Positions 33,018 to 42,503 of a stretch of 64,000 nucleotides of DNA are shown one piece after another (position 1 is the first letter of the stretch; the number at the start of each line of letters is the position of its first letter). Position numbers and translations under genes: made by a program. The stretch spans positions 1 to 64,000 of the forward strand of contig CAPAOL010000006.1 of NCBI GenBank assembly GCA_948579315.1, given 5' to 3'. The notes beneath the pieces are model-generated. The model was not told where the DNA came from, searched no databases, and saw nothing but the letters and a program-made list of their open reading frames with translations. The stretch comes from an uncultured Phocaeicola sp. (GTDB lineage Bacteria; Bacteroidota; Bacteroidia; Bacteroidales; Bacteroidaceae).

Positions 33018-35228
33018 ATGGGTAACACAACGAAAAAGACATTTCCTGTGCTTAATATGCATTGTGCAGGATGTGCCAATAATGTAGAAAAAACAGTAAA
33101 AAAATTGCCAGGAGTCATTGAGGCTTCCGTTAATTTTGCTACCAATACATTGACCGTTTCTTATGAGAAAGAGCAGCTGACTGCCGGAGAGATTCGCGCG
33201 GCTGTGCTTGCGGCAGGTTATGATCTGATTGTGGAAGAAGCCCACAAAGAAGAGCGCCGGGAAGAGGAACAGCATAAACGTTACACTCGTTTGAAATGGA
33301 AGGTGATTGGAGCGTGGATTTTGGTAGTACCATTGTTGGTATATTCTATGATACTGATGCATGTGCCACATTCTAATGAGATTCAACTGGCACTTGCTAT
33401 CCCTGTTATGGTCTTTTTCGGAGGTGGTTTCTTCACCGGAGCCTGGAAACAGACTAAATTAGGACGGAGCAATATGGATACTTTGGTTGCGCTTAGTACC
33501 TCCATTGCTTTTCTGTTCAGTCTGTTCAACACTTTCTTCCCCGAATTCTGGTATGACCGTGGATTGGAACCGCATGTCTATTATGAGGCTTCTGCGGTGA
33601 TTATCGCTTTCGTCCTTACCGGAAAGTTGATGGAGGAACGTGCCAAAGGAAATACCTCGACAGCCATTCGTAAGTTGATGGGAATGCAGCCAAAGGCGGC
33701 TCGCGTTCTGCGCAATGGAGTGGAGGAGGAGATCTTGATAGAGAAACTTCAGGTAGGTGATTTGGTGGTTGTACGTCCGGGAGAGCAAATACCTGTGGAC
33801 GGTCAGCTTTCCGAAGGCGACTCGTATGTCGATGAGAGTATGATTAGCGGTGAGCCGGTTCCGGTAGAAAAGAAGAAAGGTGATAAAGTATTGGCGGGGA
33901 CGATCAACCAGCGTGGCTCATTTATCATTCGTGCCGCACAGGTAGGCAGCGAGACAGTGCTTGCCCGCATTATCGCTATGGTGCAGGAAGCGCAGGGCAG
34001 CAAAGCTCCCGTGCAGCGCATTGTCGATCGTATTACGGGGATTTTTGTACCTGTCGTATTGGGCATTGCCATTCTGACATTTGTATTGTGGGTCACCATT
34101 GGTGGCAGTGAATATATCTCTTATGGTATTCTGTCGGCTGTTTCTGTTCTTGTCATTGCTTGCCCGTGTGCTTTGGGGCTTGCTACACCTACTGCGTTGA
34201 TGGTGGGTATAGGCAAAGCTGCCAGCCAGCATATTCTGATTAAAGATGCAGTGGCTTTGGAACAAATGCGCAAAGTAGACGTCGTTGTTCTGGACAAAAC
34301 AGGAACTCTGACTGAAGGTCATCCTACAGCTACTGGATGGTTATGGGCGCAGTCGCAGGAACCACATTTCAAAAGTGTACTTTTAGCTGCGGAAATGAAA
34401 TCGGAGCATCCGCTTGCCGGCGCTATTGTTTCTGCGCTTCAGAACGAAGAAAAAATAAAACCTGCCTTGCTGGATAGCTTTGAAAGCATTACGGGAAAAG
34501 GAATCAAAGCCTCGTATGAGGGGCATACTTACTGGGTAGGCAGTCATAAACTCCTGAAAGATTTCAGTGCGACAGTTAGCGATGTGATGGCTGAAATGCT
34601 GGTTCACTATGAATCGGACGGTAACGGCATCATTTACTTTGGACGTGAAAACGAGTTGCTGGCTATCATTGCTGTTTCCGACCCGATAAAGGCTACTTCT
34701 GCCGAAGCAGTGAAGGAACTGAAACGTCAAGGAATTGACATCTGTATGCTGACGGGTGACGGGCAACGGACTGCACTAGCTGTTTCTTCCCGTTTAGGAA
34801 TCGAACGTTTTGTTGCCGACGCTCTACCGGACGATAAGGCCGAATTTGTGCGTGAGCTTCAAATGCAGGGAAAGAAGGTTGCGATGGTGGGCGATGGCAT
34901 CAATGATTCGCAGGCATTGGCATTGGCTGACGTCAGCATTGCCATGGGAAAAGGAACGGATATTGCTATGGACGTGGCTATGGTGACGTTGATGACATCG
35001 GACTTATTGCTGCTTCCTAAAGCCTTCCAATTGTCGAAGCAGACAGTCAAACTGATTCATCAGAATCTTTTCTGGGCGTTTATTTATAACCTGATCGGTA
35101 TTCCTATTGCTGCCGGTATCTTGTTCCCGCTGAATGGTTTGTTATTGAATCCGATGCTGGCAAGTGCTGCAATGGCGTTCTCCAGTGTGAGCGTAGTGCT
35201 CAATTCTTTGAGTTTGGGACGAAAATAA
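33018..35228 (+). CDS. copA: Copper-type P1B-ATPase
   Basis: 736 aa from ATG 33018; an in-frame ATG at 32982 lacks HMA-domain similarity upstream. One N-terminal heavy-metal domain carries MHCAGCA (Cys 16 and 19). The transmembrane metal site is CPC in ACPCALGLATPTAL at about 382-384, which specifies Cu(I)/Ag(I)-type transport. The phosphorylated Asp is at about 426 in DKTGTLTEG. The actuator loop ISGEPVPVEK and the hinge MVGDGINDSQALALADVSIA are intact. Function: ATP-driven export of monovalent copper from the cytoplasm. A divergently read AraC-type regulator follows in convergent orientation, but nothing shows that it controls this gene. Confidence 0.93.
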   Translation: MGNTTKKTFPVLNMHCAGCANNVEKTVKKLPGVIEASVNFATNTLTVSYEKEQLTAGEIRAAVLAAGYDLIVEEAHKEERREEEQHKRYTRLKWKVIGAWILVVPLLVYSMILMHVPHSNEIQLALAIPVMVFFGGGFFTGAWKQTKLGRSNMDTLVALSTSIAFLFSLFNTFFPEFWYDRGLEPHVYYEASAVIIAFVLTGKLMEERAKGNTSTAIRKLMGMQPKAARVLRNGVEEEILIEKLQVGDLVVVRPGEQIPVDGQLSEGDSYVDESMISGEPVPVEKKKGDKVLAGTINQRGSFIIRAAQVGSETVLARIIAMVQEAQGSKAPVQRIVDRITGIFVPVVLGIAILTFVLWVTIGGSEYISYGILSAVSVLVIACPCALGLATPTALMVGIGKAASQHILIKDAVALEQMRKVDVVVLDKTGTLTEGHPTATGWLWAQSQEPHFKSVLLAAEMKSEHPLAGAIVSALQNEEKIKPALLDSFESITGKGIKASYEGHTYWVGSHKLLKDFSATVSDVMAEMLVHYESDGNGIIYFGRENELLAIIAVSDPIKATSAEAVKELKRQGIDICMLTGDGQRTALAVSSRLGIERFVADALPDDKAEFVRELQMQGKKVAMVGDGINDSQALALADVSIAMGKGTDIAMDVAMVTLMTSDLLLLPKAFQLSKQTVKLIHQNLFWAFIYNLIGIPIAAGILFPLNGLLLNPMLASAAMAFSSVSVVLNSLSLGRK

Positions 35229-35274
35229 GAAACGAACCATTTATGTTTTTATTTTCTATCGTCCTTCGCAAAAA

Positions 35275-36114
35275 TTATCTGTTTCTAAATTCCAATGGCG
35301 TCATTCCTACATATCGTCTGAAATACTTGCCAAAGAAAGAGGCACTGGGGAAGTTTAGAGAATATGCGATTTCTTGGATGGTCATATTGGTTCCTTTCAG
35401 TTTGGCTTTAGCATCCATAATAACGATATAAGCAATGGTATCCAATACACTTTTACCTGTCACTTGTCTTACTGTCGTACTTAAATGCTGAAGAGATATT
35501 CCTAGCTCATCTGCGTAGAATTGTGCACGACGTTCGTTTTTATAATTCTCCGTGATAACACGAATCAGTTCCCGGCAGATTTCTTTTTTTCGATTCGAAC
35601 TACCGTTCTCACCCGGAAATTTATGATATATCAATCGTATGCTTGTCAGGATAGTCTGAAGAGACAATTCAACCAATTCAGCATCTATATCGAAGTTTTC
35701 ATTGCAACTGGCCCGTGATAATAGGGCAAAATAGTCTTTCAGATAATTGGCTACCTCTTCATTAAGAGGAACCACCGGCTGTTCTATCAGTTTGGGATAT
35801 GCGTTACCAATACTCTTCATCAGGTTGATTCGTCCGAAGCAATACGCGGAAAAGCCGGCAAAGCAAAGGCATACCTTTTCTGTTCTCTCCCGAAACTGAA
35901 TGATTGTTCCCGGTAACAGAGTTATCAGGTCATTAGGACGAATCTCGTAATCAAGCAGATTGATGGAGGCTTTCATTGAACCTTCGGTACAGATGGCAAC
36001 AATACATGCTTGCAACCGGCAAGATTGCTTGTAAATATTGAGAATGTCTTCTGTTACATTCGTCCATGCTAATACTTCGGTAGGCAAGTCTACCTGTGGA
36101 AAGTCCATTTTCAT
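35275..36114 (-). CDS. AraC/XylS-family transcriptional regulator
   Basis: 279 aa. The N-terminal ~170 residues form a cupin-like sensor region (DYEIRPNDLITLLPGTIIQF). The C-terminal ~100 residues are the AraC double HTH, with FYADELGISLQHLSTTVRQV as the first helix-turn-helix and IQEIAYSLNFPSASFFGKYF followed by GMTPLEFR as the second. The effector is unknown. It is convergent with copA and divergent from lipB; the shared 65-bp intergenic region holds one -7 box per strand, so it may repress or activate itself and affect lipB. Confidence 0.9.
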   Translation of the reverse strand: MKMDFPQVDLPTEVLAWTNVTEDILNIYKQSCRLQACIVAICTEGSMKASINLLDYEIRPNDLITLLPGTIIQFRERTEKVCLCFAGFSAYCFGRINLMKSIGNAYPKLIEQPVVPLNEEVANYLKDYFALLSRASCNENFDIDAELVELSLQTILTSIRLIYHKFPGENGSSNRKKEICRELIRVITENYKNERRAQFYADELGISLQHLSTTVRQVTGKSVLDTIAYIVIMDAKAKLKGTNMTIQEIAYSLNFPSASFFGKYFRRYVGMTPLEFRNR

Positions 36115-36139
36115 AGTTGTGTTTGTTATATTGGGCCAA

Positions 36140-36147
36140 CAAATGTA
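36140..36147 (-). promoter_or_regulatory. -7 box of the AraC-type regulator
   Basis: TACATTTG on the minus strand, 25 bp before the ATG at 36114. Confidence 0.55.
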
Positions 36148-36168
36148 CGCATTTTCTTTTTATTTCTT

Positions 36169-36176
36169 ATCTTTGT
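36169..36176 (+). promoter_or_regulatory. -7 box abutting the lipB start codon
   Basis: TATCTTTG ends 3 bp before the ATG at 36180, so transcription should start at or slightly inside the start codon. Confidence 0.55.
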
Positions 36177-36179
36177 TTT

Positions 36180-36863
36180 ATGAAAACATTTTTTATTGAT
36201 TGGAGTTTGATATCGTACACCGAAGCATGGCAACGGCAAACAGAATGGTTTGATAACATTGTCCGGGCAAAAGCTCAGGGCGAGAGTTATGAAAACCGTA
36301 TTGTGATGTGCGAACATCCCCATGTTTATACATTAGGACGTAGCGGGAAGGTAAATAATATGTTGTTGAGTGATGAACAACTGAAAGCAATGGATGCCAC
36401 CCTTTATCATATTGATCGGGGAGGGGACATTACTTATCATGGTCCGGGACAATTGGTATGTTATCCGATAGTAAACTTGGAGGAATTTCAGTTAGGATTG
36501 AAAGAGTATGTTCATTTGCTGGAAGAAGCGGTGATTCGGGTATGTGCTTCTTATGGCATTGAGGCCGGACGTCTGGAGAAAGCGACGGGAGTCTGGTTGG
36601 AGGGTGATACTCCTCGTGCGCGTAAGATTTGTGCTATCGGAGTGAGAAGCAGCCATTATGTCACCATGCATGGACTGGCTTTGAATGTGAATACTGATTT
36701 ACGTTATTTCAGTTATATCCACCCTTGCGGATTTATAGATAAAGGCGTCACTTCTCTTCGTCAAGAATTAAAGTATGATGTGCCGATGGACGAAGTGAAG
36801 CAACGCCTCGAAGAGGAACTTAGAAAACTATTCCAACTCCCAGTTGCCAGGTGCGGCGCATAA
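36180..36863 (+). CDS. lipB: Octanoyl-ACP:protein octanoyltransferase
   Basis: 227 aa from ATG 36180; an upstream in-frame ATG would read through the -7 box. Signatures are HIDRGGDITYHGPGQLVCYP, ARKICAIGVRSS (catalytic Lys) and HPCGFIDKGVTSL with the acyl-carrying Cys at 183. LipB moves octanoate from ACP to the lipoyl domains of proteins such as GcvH and 2-oxoacid dehydrogenases, so it functionally supports gcvP in this window. Its last 44 bp overlap the 3' end of the convergent PorV/PorQ-like gene. Confidence 0.96.
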   Translation: MKTFFIDWSLISYTEAWQRQTEWFDNIVRAKAQGESYENRIVMCEHPHVYTLGRSGKVNNMLLSDEQLKAMDATLYHIDRGGDITYHGPGQLVCYPIVNLEEFQLGLKEYVHLLEEAVIRVCASYGIEAGRLEKATGVWLEGDTPRARKICAIGVRSSHYVTMHGLALNVNTDLRYFSYIHPCGFIDKGVTSLRQELKYDVPMDEVKQRLEEELRKLFQLPVARCGA

Positions 36864-37740
36864 AGCAATCTTTATCAGCCAAAGCGTATGAGAAATCTGC
36901 ACGTATCGGCCAGAAGTTTATTCCGCAGCCTAGGGTGCCGTAGTTGCCCGCTCCTTTGTTGTTGTCTCCGAAATGGTAACCTGCACGGATAACTCCATAT
37001 TTCAGGAAATTATATTCGGCTCCTATACCAGCCTGGAGATGACGGATTTCGAAGGGGAGCAGATAGTTGAAATCGAGCGCTACCTGCAAACAGTTTTCTA
37101 TGCTGAATGGCAGGTCGATTGTACCTCCCAATCCTAATTTGGCGGGTAACTTTTGTCCGTCCAGCTTTTTGCCAATGTTGGCAGCTTGGAAACCAATGCT
37201 CCAGGAAGCCATTTCGTCCAATAGAGCCATATTGCGATGGTAAGTTGCGCTGAAGTCCAGACAAACGCTATTCTTGCTGTCTGCGCTTTCCGCAGCTTTG
37301 GCTTGCAGGTATCTGAACGTTAATGAAAGAGACAGATTCTTGGCTATATCTCTGAAATAAGCAGCTTCTAAATCCCAGATATGAGGACGGTAATCGAACA
37401 CTTTGGGATCTTTGAAATGCTGGAAACCTACAGCAAATCCATGTATGCCTTCCCTTCCGATCCGGTAGAAAAGGGAGGCGCTATGTAGCGCATAATCCTG
37501 GTTGATTTTAGCGTATGAATAACTCGCCCCCATCACTTCTTGTGAGAAAGCGATGGTAGAAGCATTATGAAAAATAGCTGTACTACCCTTATCGGTAGCA
37601 GCTAATCCTGTACCTGCCATACCTGCCGATTGGGCGTCTGGGGTAAGCTCTAGAAAATAGGCGCTTGCCATTTCTTGTGCTCCCAGCAAAGTGGGGAATA
37701 AACACGAGGCGAGAAGGAAATGTTTTACTCGTTTCATCAT
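36820..37740 (-). CDS. PorV/PorQ-family outer-membrane protein
   Basis: 306 aa: signal peptide (MKRVKHFLLASCLFPTLLGA), then FLELTPDAQSAGMAGTGLA, the typical opening of PorV/PorQ barrels of Bacteroidetes, and amphipathic strands to a C-terminal Phe. The family is linked to type IX secretion and surface attachment, but gut Bacteroides usually lack a full T9SS, so the role here is uncertain. The ATG overlaps the stop of the upstream esterase-DUF1460 gene by one base, showing translational coupling in the OPT-esterase-PorV operon. The 3' end overlaps lipB by 44 bp. Confidence 0.75.
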   Translation of the reverse strand: MMKRVKHFLLASCLFPTLLGAQEMASAYFLELTPDAQSAGMAGTGLAATDKGSTAIFHNASTIAFSQEVMGASYSYAKINQDYALHSASLFYRIGREGIHGFAVGFQHFKDPKVFDYRPHIWDLEAAYFRDIAKNLSLSLTFRYLQAKAAESADSKNSVCLDFSATYHRNMALLDEMASWSIGFQAANIGKKLDGQKLPAKLGLGGTIDLPFSIENCLQVALDFNYLLPFEIRHLQAGIGAEYNFLKYGVIRAGYHFGDNNKGAGNYGTLGCGINFWPIRADFSYALADKDCFMRRTWQLGVGIVF

Positions 37741-39296
37741 CAGTTATTTTTAGAGTGAGACATCCGGACAATACGTATGCCTGTCCACGATTTGTTGTTG
37801 TTTAGCATGTGGTTGAGGGGTTCGTCGCTGACAACTACTTTTCCCAATGTAGAAGAAGCGTGTAGCAGATGCAGTTTTCCCTCTTTATATTCTGCTATTC
37901 CCACATGGGCAATGTCCAGTCCGGGCATCTTTGTTGTAATAGCAATAATGTCTCCATTCATGATCCAGGGCAATCCGGCTTCGGGCAGTTCGCTTTTCGG
38001 CAACCAATGTACGACTTTTCCGGAGATTGCTTTTTCATATTCGGCCATTTGGCGTACATTTTCCGGTGAATCAGCCAATTTTTTATATTGCTTGGGGTGG
38101 GTAGACATATACGAAAGAGATATTTTCTGGGTATGCGCACTGTTTTTGGCAGTAATATCGGTGAGGAATCCGTGGCGGATTCCGTTCTCTATCCATTCGG
38201 AAGTATAATGCAAACGGGAAGGATATCCGTTGATGATGCCATCTCGATAACGTATTTTTTGCAGATTGTCGGCAAAGGAGGAACCGAGTGCTTGTGCCAG
38301 CGTGTATTCTACGAAAGTGAGGCAATCTACGGCATCAGTCCGGATCACTAATGATTCTTCTCCGTCTTGGTCTAATGTGTTAGCCACGTATTTAGTTCCC
38401 AGGTAAGATTTCCCGATTCGCAACATGGGTTCGGGGTTTTCCGGGAATACAACACCGTCGCGCAACCATTTCTCCAATTCCTGTGTCCATTGTTGCTTGT
38501 ATTTAAAATGCTCCTTAAATCCCCAGCCATGTCCTCCGGTAGGATAAACATGGAGAGTTGCCGGAACCTTATTTTTTTGTAAAGCGAGGTAATAGTTCAC
38601 TCCATGATAAGGTGCTACGGAAGGGTCGTCGGAGGTAAGAACGATAAATGCTTGTGGAGTATCGGGCGTTACTTGCAATTCGGCAGAAAACTTCTGTATT
38701 TGTTCCATTGTTGGATTTTTGCCGAGCAATGTAGCTCTTGTATTTCCCCGGGTGACTTGCATCATCGTAACCACCGGATAAAGTAGTATCTGAAAGTTCG
38801 GACGTGTTTCCGAATTGTAGTGAGTGGCGAGTGTAGCAGTTAAATGCCCTCCCGCAGAGGCTCCCATTAATCCTACCTTGTAAGGATTAACATTCCATTC
38901 TTTGGCATGTTGGCGTACCATGCGAATGGCTTGTTCGGCGTCTGATACGGGGACTTCCCAATGTCCGTTCGGCATCCGGTATTTTAATACCATATAGGTA
39001 ATACCTTGTTCGCAGAACCAGGGAGCCATATCATTCCCCTCACTATTCATACTCAGTCCACGATATCCGCCTCCGGGACACATGATAATAGCCATTCCAT
39101 TCGGCTTTTCCGGGTGGTAAACCGTCAGGGTGGGATGCGTGACATTCGTGATAAAATGAGGACGCGTTTCCTGCTCTTCTCCGGTTAGTCCACTGGAGTT
39201 GGGAGCACCGTCGGGCCACAAAGGTAGCTCGACGGGCTGCTGCGCAAATGATATGGCAGTTACAAGTGATACTATAATGGATAATAGTCTCCTCAT
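37740..39296 (-). CDS. Esterase (alpha/beta hydrolase) fused to DUF1460 amidase-like domain
   Basis: 518 aa with a signal peptide (MRRLLSIIVSLVTAISFA). Residues about 30-280 are an acetylxylan esterase-like alpha/beta hydrolase: oxyanion segment CPGGGYRGLS, nucleophile Ser in GASAGGH (about 145), a late Asp in SDDPSVAP and His in GGHGWGF. Residues about 290-515 are DUF1460, a papain/NlpC-like fold with the likely nucleophile Cys in TDAVDCLTFVEY and His in DIAHVGIA. DUF1460 proteins are thought to be cell-wall amidases. The fusion puts sugar-ester removal and peptide or amide cleavage in one exported enzyme, perhaps for O-acetylated or dietary substrates. It is the middle gene of the operon with the OPT transporter. 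Confidence 0.8.
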   Translation of the reverse strand: MRRLLSIIVSLVTAISFAQQPVELPLWPDGAPNSSGLTGEEQETRPHFITNVTHPTLTVYHPEKPNGMAIIMCPGGGYRGLSMNSEGNDMAPWFCEQGITYMVLKYRMPNGHWEVPVSDAEQAIRMVRQHAKEWNVNPYKVGLMGASAGGHLTATLATHYNSETRPNFQILLYPVVTMMQVTRGNTRATLLGKNPTMEQIQKFSAELQVTPDTPQAFIVLTSDDPSVAPYHGVNYYLALQKNKVPATLHVYPTGGHGWGFKEHFKYKQQWTQELEKWLRDGVVFPENPEPMLRIGKSYLGTKYVANTLDQDGEESLVIRTDAVDCLTFVEYTLAQALGSSFADNLQKIRYRDGIINGYPSRLHYTSEWIENGIRHGFLTDITAKNSAHTQKISLSYMSTHPKQYKKLADSPENVRQMAEYEKAISGKVVHWLPKSELPEAGLPWIMNGDIIAITTKMPGLDIAHVGIAEYKEGKLHLLHASSTLGKVVVSDEPLNHMLNNNKSWTGIRIVRMSHSKNN

Positions 39297-39302
39297 AATT
39301 AT

Positions 39303-41291
39303 TTATTTAACTTTCATTGAAGCTTTTATAAAGTAGAAAATCAGTAAAGCATACGCTCCTAATGCCAACACTTCTGACCAAGTATTGTTCAACCATGTCT
39401 CATTAACCAGATTGATTCCACCAAAGCGCATCGCGGCACTGACTACTCCCATCAATGCACCTCCGGCAATAAAACCGGATGCCAGTAAGGTTCCTTTTTC
39501 ACCTCTTTCCGTATTCAGAGATGCATCTTTGCTACGTGTTGTAACAAACCAATTCACTGCTCCACCCACTACCAATGGCACATTCAGTTCCAATGGAATA
39601 AACATACCCAATGCGAATGCTAATGCAGGAATTTTACAAAGAGTCAGAATGATAGCTAAGACAGCCCCAATGCCATATAACAACCAGGGTGCACCTACAC
39701 CACTCATCAGTGGCTCGATAACCGCCGCCATCGCATTTGCTTGCGGAGCAGCCAGTGCGCCACTTGTAAATCCGTAGGTCTTATTCAGGATAATCATTAC
39801 ACCGCCTACTGTTGCAGCTGATACGATTGTTCCCAAGAACTTCCATGTTTCCTGTTTGGTAGGCGTACTTCCGAGCCAGTAACCAATCTTCAAGTCGGTG
39901 ATAAAACCTCCTGCCATCGACAGTGCGGTACATACTACACCACCCATTACCAATGCGGCAACCATGCCCGAAGGACCTTTCAGTCCGACAGCTACCATCA
40001 CTACGGAAGCCAAAATCAGTGTCATCAATGTCATTCCCGAAACCGGATTAGTACCTACAATCGCAATGGCATTAGCTGCTACCGTGGTGAACAGGAAAGA
40101 GATGCCGGCAACCAATAAGATGGCTACCAATGTATGTAACAAATTCCCTTGCATGACATCGAAGTAGAAGAATAATACGATTAAAATCAGTGTGATGATG
40201 GAACCGATAGCGATAATCTTCATGGAAAGATCCCGTTGGGTGCGGATAATGTTTTTCTCTACATTTCCTTTACCACCCATCTCTTTGGCTGCCAGTCCGA
40301 CAGCGCTCTTGATGATGCTCCAAGAACGGATAATACCGATCACACCCGCCATAGCGATACCGCCGATACCGATGCTCTTGGCATAATATTTGAATATTTC
40401 TTCCGGACTCATCATACCTACGGTAGAGGTGATTTCCGGGTTCCATGCATTCAGTACACTGTCTCCCCAGATAGCAGACATTCCCGGAATGATAATCCAC
40501 CACACAGCCAGTGAACCGGCACAAATGATGGAAGCATATTTCAGTCCGACGATATATCCCAAACCAAGCACAGCGGCACCAGTGTTTACCTTGAATACCA
40601 ACTTCGCCTTTTCTGCCAGCATTTCTCCGGCACTGCAAACACGAGTGGTAAAATTCTCGTTCCACCATCCGAATGTCGCTACGATGAAGTCATATAGCCC
40701 ACCGATCATACCTGCCATCAATAACGGTTTAGCCTGGCTACCGCCTTTTTCGCCGGAGATCAACACCTGTGTAGTGGCTGTTGCTTCCGGGAAAGGATAT
40801 TTTCCATGCATGTCGCTGACGAAGTATTTACGGAAAGGAATCAGGAATAGAATACCCAATACGCCACCCAATAAAGAGCTGATGAATACCTGCATGAAAG
40901 TAACCGTCATCTCGGGATATTTAGCTTGGAGAATATAAAGAGCGGGGAGGGTGAAGATCGCTCCGGCAACGATTACTCCGGAACAAGCTCCGATAGACTG
41001 GATAATCACGTTTTCGCCCAACGCATTTTTTCTTTTGGCAGCTCCGGAAACTCCTACGGCAATGATCGCAATTGGAATAGCTGCTTCAAATACCTGTCCG
41101 ACCTTCAACCCCAAATAGGCTGCGGCGGCCGAAAAAAGGATTGCCATGGCAATACCCCATGCTACTGACCAGATATTAACTTCCGGATAATTTTTTGAGG
41201 GACCCATCAACGGGTTGTACACTTCCCCAGGTTTCAACTCTCTGAACGCATTCTCGGGTAACCCGGTGAATTTGTCTTCTTCTTGTTTCAT
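39303..41291 (-). CDS. OPT-family oligopeptide transporter
   Basis: 662 aa with about 14-16 hydrophobic segments and the OPT-family layout: an N-terminal AYLGLKVGQVFEAAIPIAI, KYPFPEATATTQVLISGEKG at about 165-185, and the TNPVSGMTLMTLI block. The bacterial branch takes up small peptides or peptide-like compounds, likely by proton coupling. It is followed after 6 bp by the esterase-DUF1460 gene. A transporter, an exported amidase-like enzyme and an outer-membrane barrel in one operon suggest uptake of cell-wall peptide or other peptide fragments. Confidence 0.92.
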   Translation of the reverse strand: MKQEEDKFTGLPENAFRELKPGEVYNPLMGPSKNYPEVNIWSVAWGIAMAILFSAAAAYLGLKVGQVFEAAIPIAIIAVGVSGAAKRKNALGENVIIQSIGACSGVIVAGAIFTLPALYILQAKYPEMTVTFMQVFISSLLGGVLGILFLIPFRKYFVSDMHGKYPFPEATATTQVLISGEKGGSQAKPLLMAGMIGGLYDFIVATFGWWNENFTTRVCSAGEMLAEKAKLVFKVNTGAAVLGLGYIVGLKYASIICAGSLAVWWIIIPGMSAIWGDSVLNAWNPEITSTVGMMSPEEIFKYYAKSIGIGGIAMAGVIGIIRSWSIIKSAVGLAAKEMGGKGNVEKNIIRTQRDLSMKIIAIGSIITLILIVLFFYFDVMQGNLLHTLVAILLVAGISFLFTTVAANAIAIVGTNPVSGMTLMTLILASVVMVAVGLKGPSGMVAALVMGGVVCTALSMAGGFITDLKIGYWLGSTPTKQETWKFLGTIVSAATVGGVMIILNKTYGFTSGALAAPQANAMAAVIEPLMSGVGAPWLLYGIGAVLAIILTLCKIPALAFALGMFIPLELNVPLVVGGAVNWFVTTRSKDASLNTERGEKGTLLASGFIAGGALMGVVSAAMRFGGINLVNETWLNNTWSEVLALGAYALLIFYFIKASMKVK

Positions 41292-41350
41292 AGTTTTTAT
41301 AATTTGCTAATGTGTTAATTTACATTTCCGTCCTCAAAGTAAACAAAAAA

Positions 41351-41376
41351 AAAGGAGAACCGAAAGATTCTCCTTT
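41351..41376 (-). terminator. Intrinsic terminator of the DUF1573 gene
   Basis: AAAGGAGAA and TTCTCCTTT form a perfect 9-bp stem followed on the minus strand by ten T. Confidence 0.85.
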
Positions 41377-41396
41377 ATGTAATAGTCTATTTTTTC

Positions 41397-41792
41397 TTAC
41401 TTTGTCTCTTTTGCTGTCATATCGCCTTCGATATACAATCTTACCATCTCTGTCTTGGCGTTGGTACGCAAGGTGATTGATTTTTTGAAATGTCCCGGAT
41501 ATTTGCCTGTTCCGTTATAAGTCACCTTGATTGTTCCCTTTTTACCCGGCATGATGGGCTCCTTTGTATATTCGGGTACTGTACATCCGCAAGAGGCTAC
41601 AGCCTGATGAATCACCAAAGGGGCATCACCGATATTAGTAAAGGTAAATGTGCAACTGACAACCGGGCTGTTTTCTGAAAACTTACCGAAATCGTGAGTT
41701 GTTTTGTCAAACTTGATATCTGCATTTTTTTGCGCAAATGCAAAGCTTACACCCATTACTAACAGGGTCATTAAAAAAAGTATCTTTTTCAT
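41397..41792 (-). CDS. DUF1573 exported protein
   Basis: 131 aa: signal peptide (KKILFLMTLLVMGVSFAFA) and one DUF1573 domain, an immunoglobulin-like MSP/ASH-type fold with the hallmark FDKTTHDFGKF and VASCGCTVPEYT. The paired Cys may form a disulphide. The domain is widespread in Bacteroidetes periplasms and its role is unknown. It is a single-gene transcript with a -7 box at 41821 and terminator at 41351. Confidence 0.88.
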   Translation of the reverse strand: MKKILFLMTLLVMGVSFAFAQKNADIKFDKTTHDFGKFSENSPVVSCTFTFTNIGDAPLVIHQAVASCGCTVPEYTKEPIMPGKKGTIKVTYNGTGKYPGHFKKSITLRTNAKTEMVRLYIEGDMTAKETK

Positions 41793-41820
41793 TTTTCCTT
41801 CTCTTTTTGATTACAAACGA

Positions 41821-41828
41821 CAAAGATA
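41821..41828 (-). promoter_or_regulatory. -7 box of the DUF1573 gene
   Basis: TATCTTTG on the minus strand, 28 bp before the ATG at 41792. Confidence 0.55.
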
Positions 41829-41890
41829 ATGCTTTTCCCCATAAAATATACTTTATGGAGTGCGAAATAGTATTAAACGATTCTCTTTTG

Positions 41891-42496
41891 CTATTTTGAG
41901 AGTTGGAATCCGAGCATCATGCCATCGTAATTTTCGGCCAGTGAACTAACTGTTTTCAGTGCGGTACTGCTGCTTTTGCTACCGATGAAAGCCATCAGCT
42001 TCAACAGTTTGTCCGAGTTGAACAGTAACTCCAGCGAGTTGGAACTGCAATTTACTTTAGCGCGCAGGTTCAGAAGTTTCAAATACTTCAAATCAACTTG
42101 TTTGGTTGAAGCATTGTAGGAGTAAGTGCCTTTCAATGTTTTCTTGCCTACCGTGCTGGTGAAAGTACTGTCGGCATTGAAAGTGAAACTCATTTGGCCA
42201 TCTTTAATACCTATTTTGCTTAATTGTTCGTTCAGTTTATTTTCAGCCATAGTAGCTGCGGCAGCTCCGCCTGCTTTCATTAGTAAGTTATCCGATTCGA
42301 ACTCTACTGCCGAACCTTTGTAGCTCCATGTTCCGGTCATGTCGATAGATTCGGTGTTTCCGGTGATGGCATTTACTACTTTTGAAATGTTGTCCTTATT
42401 AAATAAGTCGGACCATGATTGCGCCTGGCTGTTAGTTGCCATTAGCATAAATACTGCCATAAAGGCGATAGATAAAAAATTCTTTTTCATTTTCAT
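41891..42496 (-). CDS. DUF4923 family exported protein
   Basis: 201 aa from the ATG at 42496 (signal KMKKNFLSIAFMAVFMLMA, cleavage near SQAQ); an ATG at 42514 would overlap engB and weaken the signal. The mature part contains SWSDLFNKDNISKVVNAITG, DMTGTWSYKGSAVEF and TFNADSTFTSTVGKKTLKG, the lipocalin-like pattern of DUF4923, which is almost confined to Bacteroidales. Function is unknown. It starts 7 bp after the engB stop codon, so it is probably expressed from the engB transcript. Confidence 0.82.
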   Translation of the reverse strand: MKMKKNFLSIAFMAVFMLMATNSQAQSWSDLFNKDNISKVVNAITGNTESIDMTGTWSYKGSAVEFESDNLLMKAGGAAAATMAENKLNEQLSKIGIKDGQMSFTFNADSTFTSTVGKKTLKGTYSYNASTKQVDLKYLKLLNLRAKVNCSSNSLELLFNSDKLLKLMAFIGSKSSSTALKTVSSLAENYDGMMLGFQLSK

Positions 42497-42503
42497 TCTT
42501 CTT

